A stretch of DNA of 64,000 nucleotides from an uncultured Bacteroidales bacterium (GTDB lineage Bacteria > Bacteroidota > Bacteroidia > Bacteroidales > P3). Within the stretch, counting starts at the first letter, position 1, and the number at the start of each line of letters is the position of its first letter. The position numbers were made by a program, and so were the translations under genes. Shown in pieces: positions 52,531-59,893 of this stretch. The notes beneath the pieces were generated by a model. The model was given only the letters and a program-made list of their open reading frames with translations, had not been told where the DNA came from and searched no databases. Location of the stretch: positions 62,001-126,000 of the forward strand of contig ONJQ01000003.1 of NCBI GenBank assembly GCA_900318175.1, written 5' to 3'.

Positions 52531-53474
52531 TTAGTTTTCCATAGAGTGTTCCCAGTCGCCGCGGGTGTCGATGCCCGTTGCGTCGGCAAGGGTTTCGAGA
52601 CGCTGCACCTCGGCAGTAGTCAGCTGAATCTTGGCGGCCTCGGCGGCTTCGGTGACGTGGTGCTCTTTGGTGGCACCGACGATGGGCATAGTGCCCTTGG
52701 CAATGGCCCAGGCAATACCCACCTGCGAGCACGAGGCGTTGTGCTGCTTCCCGATGGCGGTCATCTCGTCGGTCAGGGCCTTCAGCTGTGGCAGCACGGG
52801 GTTGTACTTGCGACCGCGGTCGCTCTCGGCGGGCATAGGGTTCTCCGGCGAGAAGCGTCCTGTCAAGGCACCCTGCTCCAGCACCATGTACGACCAGAAC
52901 TCGATGCCGTTCCGCTGGCAGTAGTCCAGCACCCCGCCGCGTTCGCTTGAGCGGTAAAGCAGTGAGAAATGGTTCTGCACAGCACTCACTTTGAATCCGG
53001 CTTCACCCATATCTCGTTGGCACGTTGAATCTCTTTGATGTCGTGGTTGGAGACTCCCACGCGCTTCACCTTGCCCGATTGCAGCAGCGGTATCAGTCCG
53101 GGTGTCCAACGCTCCACATCCATCGGGTTGTGAATCCAGTACACGTCTATGTAGTCTATTCCCATGCGCTTCATGGAGGCCTCAGCCATGCGCTCTACGC
53201 TGTTGTCATACATCTCGGCCAGCTGCGGGGTGAACTTGGTCGACACCATCACCTCCTCGCGCTTGGCGCTGCGCATAAGGGTGCCAAGAATGCGCTCCGA
53301 CTCGCCCATGCCGTACACCGTGGCGGTATCCCACAGGCGCAGACCGCTGCGCACAGCAGCCTCGAATACGGGTTTGAGGTTCTTTTCATCGGTGCTGACA
53401 CCATAGACGGCATCGCCGCCAAAAGCCCCTGAGCCCCATGCCCAGGTTCCCAATGCAATCTTCTCTTCTTTCAT
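52531..53474 (-). pseudogene. Aldo/keto reductase interrupted by a frameshift
   Basis: Two reading frames together make a normal aldo/keto reductase. The N-terminal frame (from ATG 53474: MKEEKIALGTWAWGSGAFGG, DTATVYG, STKFTP, YWIHNP) carries the catalytic Asp, Tyr, Lys and His and reads to ANEIWVKPDSK before a stop near 52986. The C-terminal frame resumes with GEAGFKVSAVQNHFSLLYRS and runs to 52531. The break is near 53008-53014; one missing base at ATATGGGT would restore EILGEAG. It may be a true frameshift, a strain-specific loss or a sequence error. The promoter at 53564-53571 has a block shared with the cyclophilin-like gene. Confidence 0.85.
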
Positions 53475-53560
53475 GATTGTATGATATTTTATATTTGTTA
53501 TTTTGCGAACATATACGCAATCAGGCATTTACGCTAACATGCAACGATGCTTGTTTTCAA

Positions 53561-53627
53561 TTGCAAAATTACAACCATTTCCCCACCCGCCAACTACCCG
53601 AATCACAGAACTATCAACCCCGATTAC
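53561..53627 (-). promoter_or_regulatory. Promoter and shared activator-like block, aldo/keto reductase side
   Basis: On the minus strand the -7 box TAATTTTG (53564-53571) is preceded by a block containing GGGTTGAT, GTTC and GGGTAG. The 67-base stretch aligns without gaps to 57406-57472 at about 49 of 67 positions. This suggests binding sites of one regulator just upstream of the -33 region. Confidence 0.65.
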
Positions 53628-53827
53628 GGGGAAAGACCATGCAGCCTCGCACCCATCTGCACTGTGGCTTGAAGGTGACAAGGATGGCTCTACTGTTGCC
53701 TTTTCCCAAAACAGCAGGGAGAGAAAGCTGACTTTATGGGGTGTTGCTGGCTACGTGGTGGTGTATTTCCTCCCAAAAAGGCAATAAGAACCGAAGTTTG
53801 TGTAATTGTGGCTTCGTTTTTTTGTTG

Positions 53828-53835
53828 TATTTTTG
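53828..53835 (+). promoter_or_regulatory. Promoter -7 element of the aldo/keto reductase at 53969
   Basis: TATTTTTG matches TAnnTTTG. The leader to the ATG at 53969 would be about 127 bases. Confidence 0.6.
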
Positions 53836-53968
53836 CATTCTGGTTTTTCATCATGATAAAGCATAGATAGGCCTCTTAGTTATTGGCTGCTATGCTGAAA
53901 CGCATAATAGAGGGCTGTCAGACTAAACTATAAAGAGACTCATTAATCATTAATATAAAGACAACAAC

Positions 53969-54808
53969 ATGAAAACAATTAAATTGGCCAATGGCGTAGA
54001 GATGCCTCAAATAGGTTATGGTGTTTATCAGGTGACACCTGACGAGTGTGAACGCTGCGTTTCCGATGCCTTGAGTGTAGGCTACCGGATGATCGACACC
54101 GCACAGGCTTACGCCAACGAGGATGGCGTGGGCCGCGCCATCAAGAAAAGCGGCATTGCCCGCAAAGATATCTTCGTCGTCTCAAAGATATGGATTTCCA
54201 ACTACGGTTATGAGCCAGCCAAAAAGAGCATTGATGAGAGTCTGCGCAAACTGCAGTCGGACTACATCGACCTGATGCTTCTCCACCAGCCTTTCTGCGA
54301 CCGTTATGGTGCTTACCGGGCACTGGAGGAAGCCTACAAGGCGGGAAAACTCCGTGCAATAGGTGTCTCCAACTTCTACCCCGACCACCTCATTGACCTG
54401 GCCTCGAATGTGGAGGTAAAACCCATGGTGAATCAGGTGGAGACTCACGTGTTCAATCAGCAAATCAAGGCTCAGCAATACATGGATGAGCTGGATTGCC
54501 GCATCATGTCGTGGGGGCCTTTGGCTGAAGGCCGCAATAATTTCTTCCAGAACGAGCTGCTTGGCACTATTGGCGGCCGGTATGGCAAGTCTATCCCCCA
54601 GGTTGCTCTCCGTTGGCTGTTGCAACGTGGCGTGATTATCATCCCCAAGTCGACCCACAAGGAGCGAATGGCTCAGAATATTGACATCTTCGATTTCGAG
54701 CTGACCCCCGAAGAGATGGCGCAGATTGAAACCCTCGATACTGGGAAGAGCCTTTTCTTTGATCACCACGACGCTGAGGTGACAAAGATGTTTATGGGTT
54801 GGAGATAG
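53969..54808 (+). CDS. Aldo/keto reductase, intact
   Basis: A 279-residue NADPH-dependent reductase of the 2,5-diketogluconate reductase-like group. The signature NGVEMPQIGYGVYQV opens the protein. The catalytic tetrad is in DTAQAYANE (Asp, Tyr), VVSKIWIS (Lys) and LLHQP (His). The NADP motif IIPKSTHKERM lies near residue 230. It belongs to a different subfamily from the frameshifted reductase upstream. It may serve carbonyl detoxification or reduction of a specific metabolite; the substrate is not predictable. A perfect inverted repeat lies after its stop, within the promoter of the AraC gene. Confidence 0.93.
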   Translation: MKTIKLANGVEMPQIGYGVYQVTPDECERCVSDALSVGYRMIDTAQAYANEDGVGRAIKKSGIARKDIFVVSKIWISNYGYEPAKKSIDESLRKLQSDYIDLMLLHQPFCDRYGAYRALEEAYKAGKLRAIGVSNFYPDHLIDLASNVEVKPMVNQVETHVFNQQIKAQQYMDELDCRIMSWGPLAEGRNNFFQNELLGTIGGRYGKSIPQVALRWLLQRGVIIIPKSTHKERMAQNIDIFDFELTPEEMAQIETLDTGKSLFFDHHDAEVTKMFMGWR

Positions 54809-54826
54809 TATCCTTTTAACGTGTGG

Positions 54827-54873
54827 AATTAATAATCAAGAATTAATTAATCTTTAATTCTTGATTATTAATT
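54827..54873. repeat. Perfect 20-bp inverted repeat overlapping the AraC promoter
   Basis: AATTAATAATCAAGAATTAA (54827-54846) and its exact complement at 54854-54873 are separated by 7 bases. The right arm contains the TTG (54861-54863) that would serve as the -33 element for the -7 box at 54882-54889. It may be an operator for autoregulation, a terminator of the upstream gene, or both. Confidence 0.8.
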
Positions 54874-54881
54874 ATAATTCG

Positions 54882-54889
54882 TATCTTTG
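54882..54889 (+). promoter_or_regulatory. Promoter -7 element of the AraC gene at 54906
   Basis: TATCTTTG, 16 bases before the ATG at 54906, so the leader is only about 10 bases. Confidence 0.65.
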
Positions 54890-54905
54890 CAATAAAGTAA
54901 ACGAT

Positions 54906-55796
54906 ATGGATAAGGTTCTTAATGTGCATTCTGTCAATGATTATGCCCGCTATCAAGGGGCAGAGGTTCTCCACCCGTATGTGAGTGTGATTCACTATGA
55001 CGAGTTGGAGCATTTCCGCCACAGTCTGAACCGATATGATGTCTACGGCATCTTTCTGGCCGATGAGGTGACCGAGGGTCTTACCTATGGTATGGTGAAT
55101 TACGATTTGGCCCACCATGCCCTGATGTGTGTTGCTCCGGGCCAGATTGGCGGCAAGACTGACGACGGTCTGCCGCACCGCTCCAAGGGTTGGGCTTTCC
55201 TCTTCGACCCTGCTTTGCTGGTCGGGCGCGAGTTGGGCCGCCGCATGCATCGCTACACCTACTTCTCCTACAGCACAAGCGAGGCTCTGCTTATGACTGA
55301 CGCCGAGCGCGACACTGTTGTCGGTCTGTTTGAGTCCATCCGCACCGAGCTCCGCACCCCTGCCGACGACCATACCGGCAATATCATTGCCGCTCAGATT
55401 GCCCTGCTGTTGGAGCTTGTGGGCCGCTACTATTCGCGCCAGATGGCCACCGCCCTCCCTTCACAGGCCAATCTGTTGAGCCGTCTGGAGGGACTGTTGG
55501 GTCGCTATTATGCCGATGGGCTGTACCGCGAGCAGGGGTTGCCGACGGTGAAGTATTGTGCCCAGGAGTTGTGCCTGTCCCCCAACTATTTCGGCGATCT
55601 TGTGCGCCAACTGACGGGCGAGAATGCCACCAAGGCCATCCGCCGCTACGTGATGCAGCGTGCACAAACGCTACTGGCCGACGGCCGCACCGTGGGCGAG
55701 ACCGCCGACCTGCTCGGCTATGAGCATCCCCAGCACTTCACCCGTCAGTTCAAGAATCATTTCGGCATTACGCCTACCGCTTTCCAGCACAACTAA
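54906..55796 (+). CDS. AraC-family transcriptional regulator
   Basis: A 296-residue regulator. The N-terminal half is a cupin-like ligand-binding domain of the AraC_binding type (VSVIHYDELEHFRHSLNRYDVYG). The C-terminal half has the two helix-turn-helix motifs (TVKYCAQELCLSPNYFGDLVRQLTG and VGETADLLGYEHPQHFTRQFKNHFGITP, with the PxxF signature). It lies between two gene groups whose promoters share a block, and is the natural candidate to bind it. The gene overlaps the 3' end of the convergent alpha/beta hydrolase by 4 bases. Confidence 0.92.
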   Translation: MDKVLNVHSVNDYARYQGAEVLHPYVSVIHYDELEHFRHSLNRYDVYGIFLADEVTEGLTYGMVNYDLAHHALMCVAPGQIGGKTDDGLPHRSKGWAFLFDPALLVGRELGRRMHRYTYFSYSTSEALLMTDAERDTVVGLFESIRTELRTPADDHTGNIIAAQIALLLELVGRYYSRQMATALPSQANLLSRLEGLLGRYYADGLYREQGLPTVKYCAQELCLSPNYFGDLVRQLTGENATKAIRRYVMQRAQTLLADGRTVGETADLLGYEHPQHFTRQFKNHFGITPTAFQHN

Positions 55797-56893
55797 CGGC
55801 CAAGGAGGTTCTGCCTGAAGAATTGCTCAATCTTGTCGTAAGGGATTACCCCTGCCACGTCGTCGTAGAGGTCAACGTGCGTCGCTCCCGGTATAATCAT
55901 CAACTCTTTATTGCCCACCTGCGCGTTCTGGCCTTCCACATGTTTGCCGGTCATCTTTTCGAAAGCGTATTCGCTGAAATAGCGGCTGTGGGCCTTCTCG
56001 CCGTGCACTAACAGCACGGGGGTCTTGATTTCCCCGGCCATGTCCAGCAGGGGCTGGTTGATAAACGACATGGTGCCCGTCACGTTCCATCCGTCGGTGC
56101 TGTTGCCGCTGCGCTTGTGGTATCCGCGGGGGCATTTGTAGTAGGCGTGGTAATCCTTCACAAACCAGGGGACATCCTCAGGCAGGGGGTCTATCACACC
56201 ACCGGCGCGTTTATAGGTGCCCGTGCGGAAGTCCTCCGTGCGCTGCTGTGCCCAGGCTTGGCGCTGCGCGTCGCGGGCTTCGGCTGTGTTGGCCGAGGCG
56301 AAGTAGCCCTCACGGGCAATCTTGCTCATATCGTACATTGTCACTGCCACCGTTGCACGTATGCGGGGGTCGAGGGCGGCAGCGTTGACTGCCATGCCAC
56401 CGAATCCGCAGATGCCTATGATGCCGATACGCTCGGGGTCAATGTTTTCCTGCACCGACAGGAAGTCGACCGCGGCCAGGAAGTCCTCCGTGTTGATGTC
56501 GGGGCTGGCCATGCGGCGGGGCTCTCCGCCGCTCTCGCCGGTGTACGACGGGTCGAAGGCCAAGGCTGCAAAACCGCGCTCGGCAATGTGCTGGGCATAG
56601 AGGCCGCTGCTCTGCTCCTTCACGGCTCCAAAGGGACCGCTCACGGCTATGGCCGCCAGCTTGCCCTCATAGCTCTTGGGTGTGTACAGGTCCGCTGCCA
56701 GCTCTATGCCGTAGCGGTTGTGGAACGTCACCTTGCGGTGCTCCACCTTGTCGCTGAGTGGGAAGGTCTTGTCCCACTCCTGTGTCAGTTCCAGTTTCGT
56801 CATATTCTGTTCGTTTATTTGTTTCGGTTCGTTGGTTGTGCACGCTGCCATCATTCCAAAGGCCAGGCATGCCATGATTAATCTTGCTTTCAT
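55793..56893 (-). CDS. Alpha/beta hydrolase lipoprotein (dienelactone-hydrolase-like)
   Basis: A 366-residue protein with a lipoprotein signal (LIMACLAFGMMAAC) and an alpha/beta-hydrolase fold. The nucleophile elbow reads GICGFGGMAVN, placing a cysteine where serine hydrolases have Ser; dienelactone hydrolases also use Cys. The probable acid lies in VLLVHGEKAHSR and the catalytic His in IPGATHVDLYD. It follows the cyclophilin-like lipoprotein gene by 20 bases in the same direction. The substrate is unknown. It belongs to the same redox neighbourhood as the reductases and AraC gene. Confidence 0.87.
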   Translation of the reverse strand: MKARLIMACLAFGMMAACTTNEPKQINEQNMTKLELTQEWDKTFPLSDKVEHRKVTFHNRYGIELAADLYTPKSYEGKLAAIAVSGPFGAVKEQSSGLYAQHIAERGFAALAFDPSYTGESGGEPRRMASPDINTEDFLAAVDFLSVQENIDPERIGIIGICGFGGMAVNAAALDPRIRATVAVTMYDMSKIAREGYFASANTAEARDAQRQAWAQQRTEDFRTGTYKRAGGVIDPLPEDVPWFVKDYHAYYKCPRGYHKRSGNSTDGWNVTGTMSFINQPLLDMAGEIKTPVLLVHGEKAHSRYFSEYAFEKMTGKHVEGQNAQVGNKELMIIPGATHVDLYDDVAGVIPYDKIEQFFRQNLLGR

Positions 56894-56913
56894 TTCGGTT
56901 TATGTTTTCTGTC

Positions 56914-57366
56914 TTACTTCAAAAACTTTACGGTCACGTTTCCCGTCCCGAGGGCCTCCTTCAGCCCGGCGGGCGAATCGACCTTGCCGATGGGCGAATA
57001 GGTATAGTGGGTGGTGAAGGTTTCGTAGAAGACAACGATGCAGTCGTCGCCATACAGCATGAGGTCGCCCGCATGGATGGTGTCCGGGTGCTGGCTGTTG
57101 GTGGGCAATGCGGTGGAGAGGTAGTGGTACTTCTCGTTGCCGTGCAGCTCGTTCATCGCCAGAGTCAGTGGCAGCATGTTGCTGAAAGCCTCGGCAGTAG
57201 TGTTGTTCTGTAGCGTGACGGTGAACACCTTCCCGCCCACCTCCATGCTGACGGGCTTCAGCTCGGTGGAAGCCGCTGTCGGCGGTCGGTCGTCCTGTCC
57301 GCAGCCCAAGGCCAACGCCAATGCCAGTGACCCGGCAATTGCGCTTATTATTGGTTTCATTCTCAT
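56914..57366 (-). CDS. Cyclophilin-like fold lipoprotein
   Basis: A 150-residue lipoprotein (signal with ISAIAGSLALALALGC) whose mature part matches the Cyclophil_like2 beta-barrel family: VFTVTLQNNTTAEAFSNMLPLTL, followed by the GDLMLYGDDCIVVFYETF core and YTYSPIGKV. The catalytic arginine of true prolyl isomerases is not seen. Such genes are often close to flavodoxin and reductase genes in gut bacteria. Start ATG 57366 (or 57360) lies about 40 bases after the -7 box at 57409-57416, in the promoter that shares a block with the aldo/keto reductase. Confidence 0.85.
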   Translation of the reverse strand: MRMKPIISAIAGSLALALALGCGQDDRPPTAASTELKPVSMEVGGKVFTVTLQNNTTAEAFSNMLPLTLAMNELHGNEKYHYLSTALPTNSQHPDTIHAGDLMLYGDDCIVVFYETFTTHYTYSPIGKVDSPAGLKEALGTGNVTVKFLK

Positions 57367-57405
57367 TATTAATATTTTATTTAGTGCATAATAAACCCAC
57401 CTACG

Positions 57406-57472
57406 TTGCAAAATTACTATTTATTCTCCAAACGCTACCTACCCTTTTTACCGAACAATCAACCCGTATTAC
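57406..57472 (-). promoter_or_regulatory. Promoter and shared activator-like block, cyclophilin-like side
   Basis: The -7 box TAATTTTG (57409-57416, minus strand) and the upstream GGGTTGAT, GTTC and GGGTAG elements match 53561-53627 without gaps. The spacing to the -7 box is identical in both. Confidence 0.65.
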
Positions 57473-57510
57473 TGATTGTCTCGTTTTCCCTGATTGTCTC
57501 CCCTCATGGG

Positions 57511-57738
57511 TCAGACCTCCTTGCGCCTGTAGGCATTGGGCGTCAACCGTCCGGGAGACTCCACGTTGCCGTAGCTCTCGGCGGCTTGTGCCAACGCCTC
57601 GTCGGTGGTGTAGCTGCGGTACAGCTGGCAGGTTGTCAGCACCCGCTGTGTCGAGGACTTCCGCTCCTTCTCGTTGTGAATCGCCACCTCGTTGTGAATC
57701 GCCACAGCCCACCCCGTGTTCTCGTCGTTTATACTCAA
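57511..57738 (-). pseudogene. C-terminal remnant of the 26.6-kb gene family, left copy
   Basis: A 75-residue reading frame ending in STQRVLTTCQLYRSYTTDEA and LAQAAESYGNVESPGRLTP, homologous to the C-terminus of the intact 280-residue protein at 26600-27442. The N-terminal two thirds are missing. An 18-base unit (CTCGTTGTGAATCGCCAC on the plus strand) is duplicated in tandem at its upstream edge. Its core is the left copy of the 123-base direct repeat. Confidence 0.65.
57565..57687. repeat. 123-base direct repeat, left copy
   Basis: Identical to 61643-61765 at 121 of 123 positions, with similarity falling off sharply at both ends. The two copies flank the DUF262/WG cassette. Confidence 0.85.
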
Positions 57739-57850
57739 GCAATGTTTGATGTATCGTGTTGCATTATGTTATGAATAATTGGTACTACTTCTACGTTTTG
57801 AATTGTGACAATGTACATGTTTTATGCCCATGTTGCAGAGAAATGGAGCA

Positions 57851-57914
57851 ACATCACCAAAGGTAATGCTCTGCCCACATAGTTGGGTCTAACAAACCCA
57901 TCTTAGATACTCAT
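57851..57914. repeat. Imperfect direct repeat, left copy
   Basis: Contains AAAGG, CTCTGCCCACATA and TCTT in the same order and spacing as 61525-61584 (about 70% identical by eye, one small gap). It lies inside the larger repeat pair. Confidence 0.5.
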
Positions 57915-57986
57915 TCAGTGATGAAAGGATTGGTGCATGGCAAGATTTCATCACGACAAGGAAAGGGCTCTTTTAGTAAATCAGTT

Positions 57987-58017
57987 TTTGCTATTTCCTG
58001 AATAATGTGTATCTTTG
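57987..58017 (+). promoter_or_regulatory. Promoter of the DUF262/WG cassette
   Basis: TTTG (57987-57990) and TATCTTTG (58010-58017) are separated by 19 bases, the ideal Bacteroidota arrangement. It lies 32 bases before the ATG at 58050. Confidence 0.75.
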
Positions 58018-58049
58018 CAACCCGAAATATCATATAAATTAAGAGTTTT

Positions 58050-59891
58050 ATGGCTACAAAAACAAATGATACTGATTTGCGCATTCTGTTGGACAATGTT
58101 GAGCAAGGTAATACACAGCTACCCGAATTTCAGAGAAGTTGGGTATGGGATGATAAGAAAATATGCAAACTAATTGAGAGCCTTACATCCGGTTTCCCTA
58201 TGGGCGCGTTAATGTTTTTGGAGTATGGTGGCGACTCTGTCAAATTCAAATACCGATTATTTACTGGGGTGGATAAAACCAAAGAAACAGTTACTCCAAG
58301 TGACCTTGTTCTTGACGGACAACAAAGGCTCACTACCTTATATCAGGTTTTAAAATCCAAACAGGCAACAACGACCAGAATTGATACTAACCGAGATAAG
58401 ACTATCTATCGGTATTACTATCTTGACATTCGTAAATGTATTGATCCCTATGCAGATCGGCTTGATGCAATAATATCTATTCCGGAAAACAAGCAACTAA
58501 CAACGAATATTGGTAGAGATGTTATCTTGGATTTAAGCTCTATAGAAAGAGAATACGAAAACATGATGTTCCCTTTGAATATTGTATTTTCGCAAATAGA
58601 AACTAATAATTGGATGTTGGGTCTTTTCCAGTATTATTCATTTGACAAAACTGTATGTGAACAATATAACCAGTTTATGACGACCGTTCTGCAAAGTGTC
58701 ACCTCCTATAAGATACCAGTAATCCAATTAACAAAAGACACTTCACGTGAATCCGTGTGCCAGATTTTTGAAAACGTTAATACTGGGGGTGTTCCATTGA
58801 CTGTTTTTGAACTTGTAACAGCAATGTTTGCTGCTGAGGAATTTGATTTACGGAAAGACTGGGAGACTATTAAATATTATTTTAAAGCGGAAGTCGGATA
58901 CCCTCCTTTAAATCGTGCTAAGAAAAACAATTACCTGCTATGGGATGTTGAAGAGACCAATTTCTTACAAGCTGTAACTCTATTGGTTTCCTATCAAAAC
59001 AGCATAAAAAACCCAGACCTCACAGTATCCTGCAAGAAGCGCGATGTTCTGAAATTGAAATTATCAGATTATCTATCATTCAGAGATACTGTGGTAAGAG
59101 GTTTTGATGACGCAGCTTCTTTCTTAGTACACCAGGGAGTTCATTCCGAATACCTAATACCTTATGTATCACAATACATACCTCTTGCTGCCATTTTCGC
59201 ATACGATAATATGCATAATCATGTGCTATCTATACAAGGAAATCTTGACAAATTAGCTCGATGGTATTGGTGTGGCGTATTTGGAGAGTTATATGGCAGT
59301 GCAAATGAAACAAGATATGCATTAGATATAGTAGATTTTTTTAAGTGGATTGCAGGAGGAGATGTACCCGACACAGTTAGTAGGGCTTCTTTTTTGGCCA
59401 CACGATTGCTCTCATTGCAAACCCGTAATAGTGCAGCATATAAAGGAGTATTGTCGTTGATTCTTAAACAATCTCCTCTTGATTTTATGACTGCACAACA
59501 AATGAGCATTGCCACATATCTTGACGAGGATACAGACATTCACCACATCTTCCCTGCTCATTATTGTGAAGAACATAAGCTTCCAGAAAAGAAATGGAAT
59601 TCGGTCATTAACAAGACTTGTATATATGCATCAACAAATCGTTCTATTGGAGGACGTGCGCCGAGTGAATACATAGGAACAATGGCAAATAAAGGCTTGT
59701 CTCAAGAAACCATTGATACAGTCATTAGTACTCATTTGGTGGAACCATCTCTATTGCGTTCAGACGACTTTGACAAGTTTATTATTGATCGTGCTACCAA
59801 ATTATTGGATTGTATTGCTTCAGCGATGGGTAAGCCTGTCGCCTCACGAGACAGTGAAGATACCATAAAAGAATTTGGACAAAAGATATAA
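58050..59891 (+). CDS. DUF262 protein with C-terminal HNH domain (GmrSD-like)
   Basis: A 613-residue cytosolic protein. The N-terminal DUF262 (GmrS, ParB-like NTPase fold) has NTQLPEFQRSWVWD near residue 20 and DGQQRLTTL near 89. The C-terminal DUF1524/HNH-like nuclease has DIHHIFPAHYC near 493, then W...N...N positions (WNSVINKTCIYASTNRS) and APSEYI. Both halves of the type IV GmrSD modified-DNA endonuclease are thus in one chain. The gene is more AT-rich than its flanks, has an ideal promoter, and lies 2 bases before its partner, the WG/Cys gene. Antiphage defence is the expected role by family; the target is unknown. Confidence 0.88.
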   Translation: MATKTNDTDLRILLDNVEQGNTQLPEFQRSWVWDDKKICKLIESLTSGFPMGALMFLEYGGDSVKFKYRLFTGVDKTKETVTPSDLVLDGQQRLTTLYQVLKSKQATTTRIDTNRDKTIYRYYYLDIRKCIDPYADRLDAIISIPENKQLTTNIGRDVILDLSSIEREYENMMFPLNIVFSQIETNNWMLGLFQYYSFDKTVCEQYNQFMTTVLQSVTSYKIPVIQLTKDTSRESVCQIFENVNTGGVPLTVFELVTAMFAAEEFDLRKDWETIKYYFKAEVGYPPLNRAKKNNYLLWDVEETNFLQAVTLLVSYQNSIKNPDLTVSCKKRDVLKLKLSDYLSFRDTVVRGFDDAASFLVHQGVHSEYLIPYVSQYIPLAAIFAYDNMHNHVLSIQGNLDKLARWYWCGVFGELYGSANETRYALDIVDFFKWIAGGDVPDTVSRASFLATRLLSLQTRNSAAYKGVLSLILKQSPLDFMTAQQMSIATYLDEDTDIHHIFPAHYCEEHKLPEKKWNSVINKTCIYASTNRSIGGRAPSEYIGTMANKGLSQETIDTVISTHLVEPSLLRSDDFDKFIIDRATKLLDCIASAMGKPVASRDSEDTIKEFGQKI

Positions 59892-59893
59892 AG

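Larger units (their letters stand above)
53475..53968. other. Intergenic region with divergent promoters
   Basis: Contains the shared regulatory block (53561-53627), and a plus-strand promoter at 53828-53835. Between them (53630-53790) a short open frame ends in a hydrophobic tail (LTLWGVAGYVVVYFLP); I see no family, promoter or start that would support it as a gene. Confidence 0.45.

Noticed and set aside
53503..53787. Short plus-strand open frame ending in a hydrophobic tail
   Set aside because: It overlaps the shared regulatory block, has no promoter of its own and no recognisable family; kept only as a remark on the gap.
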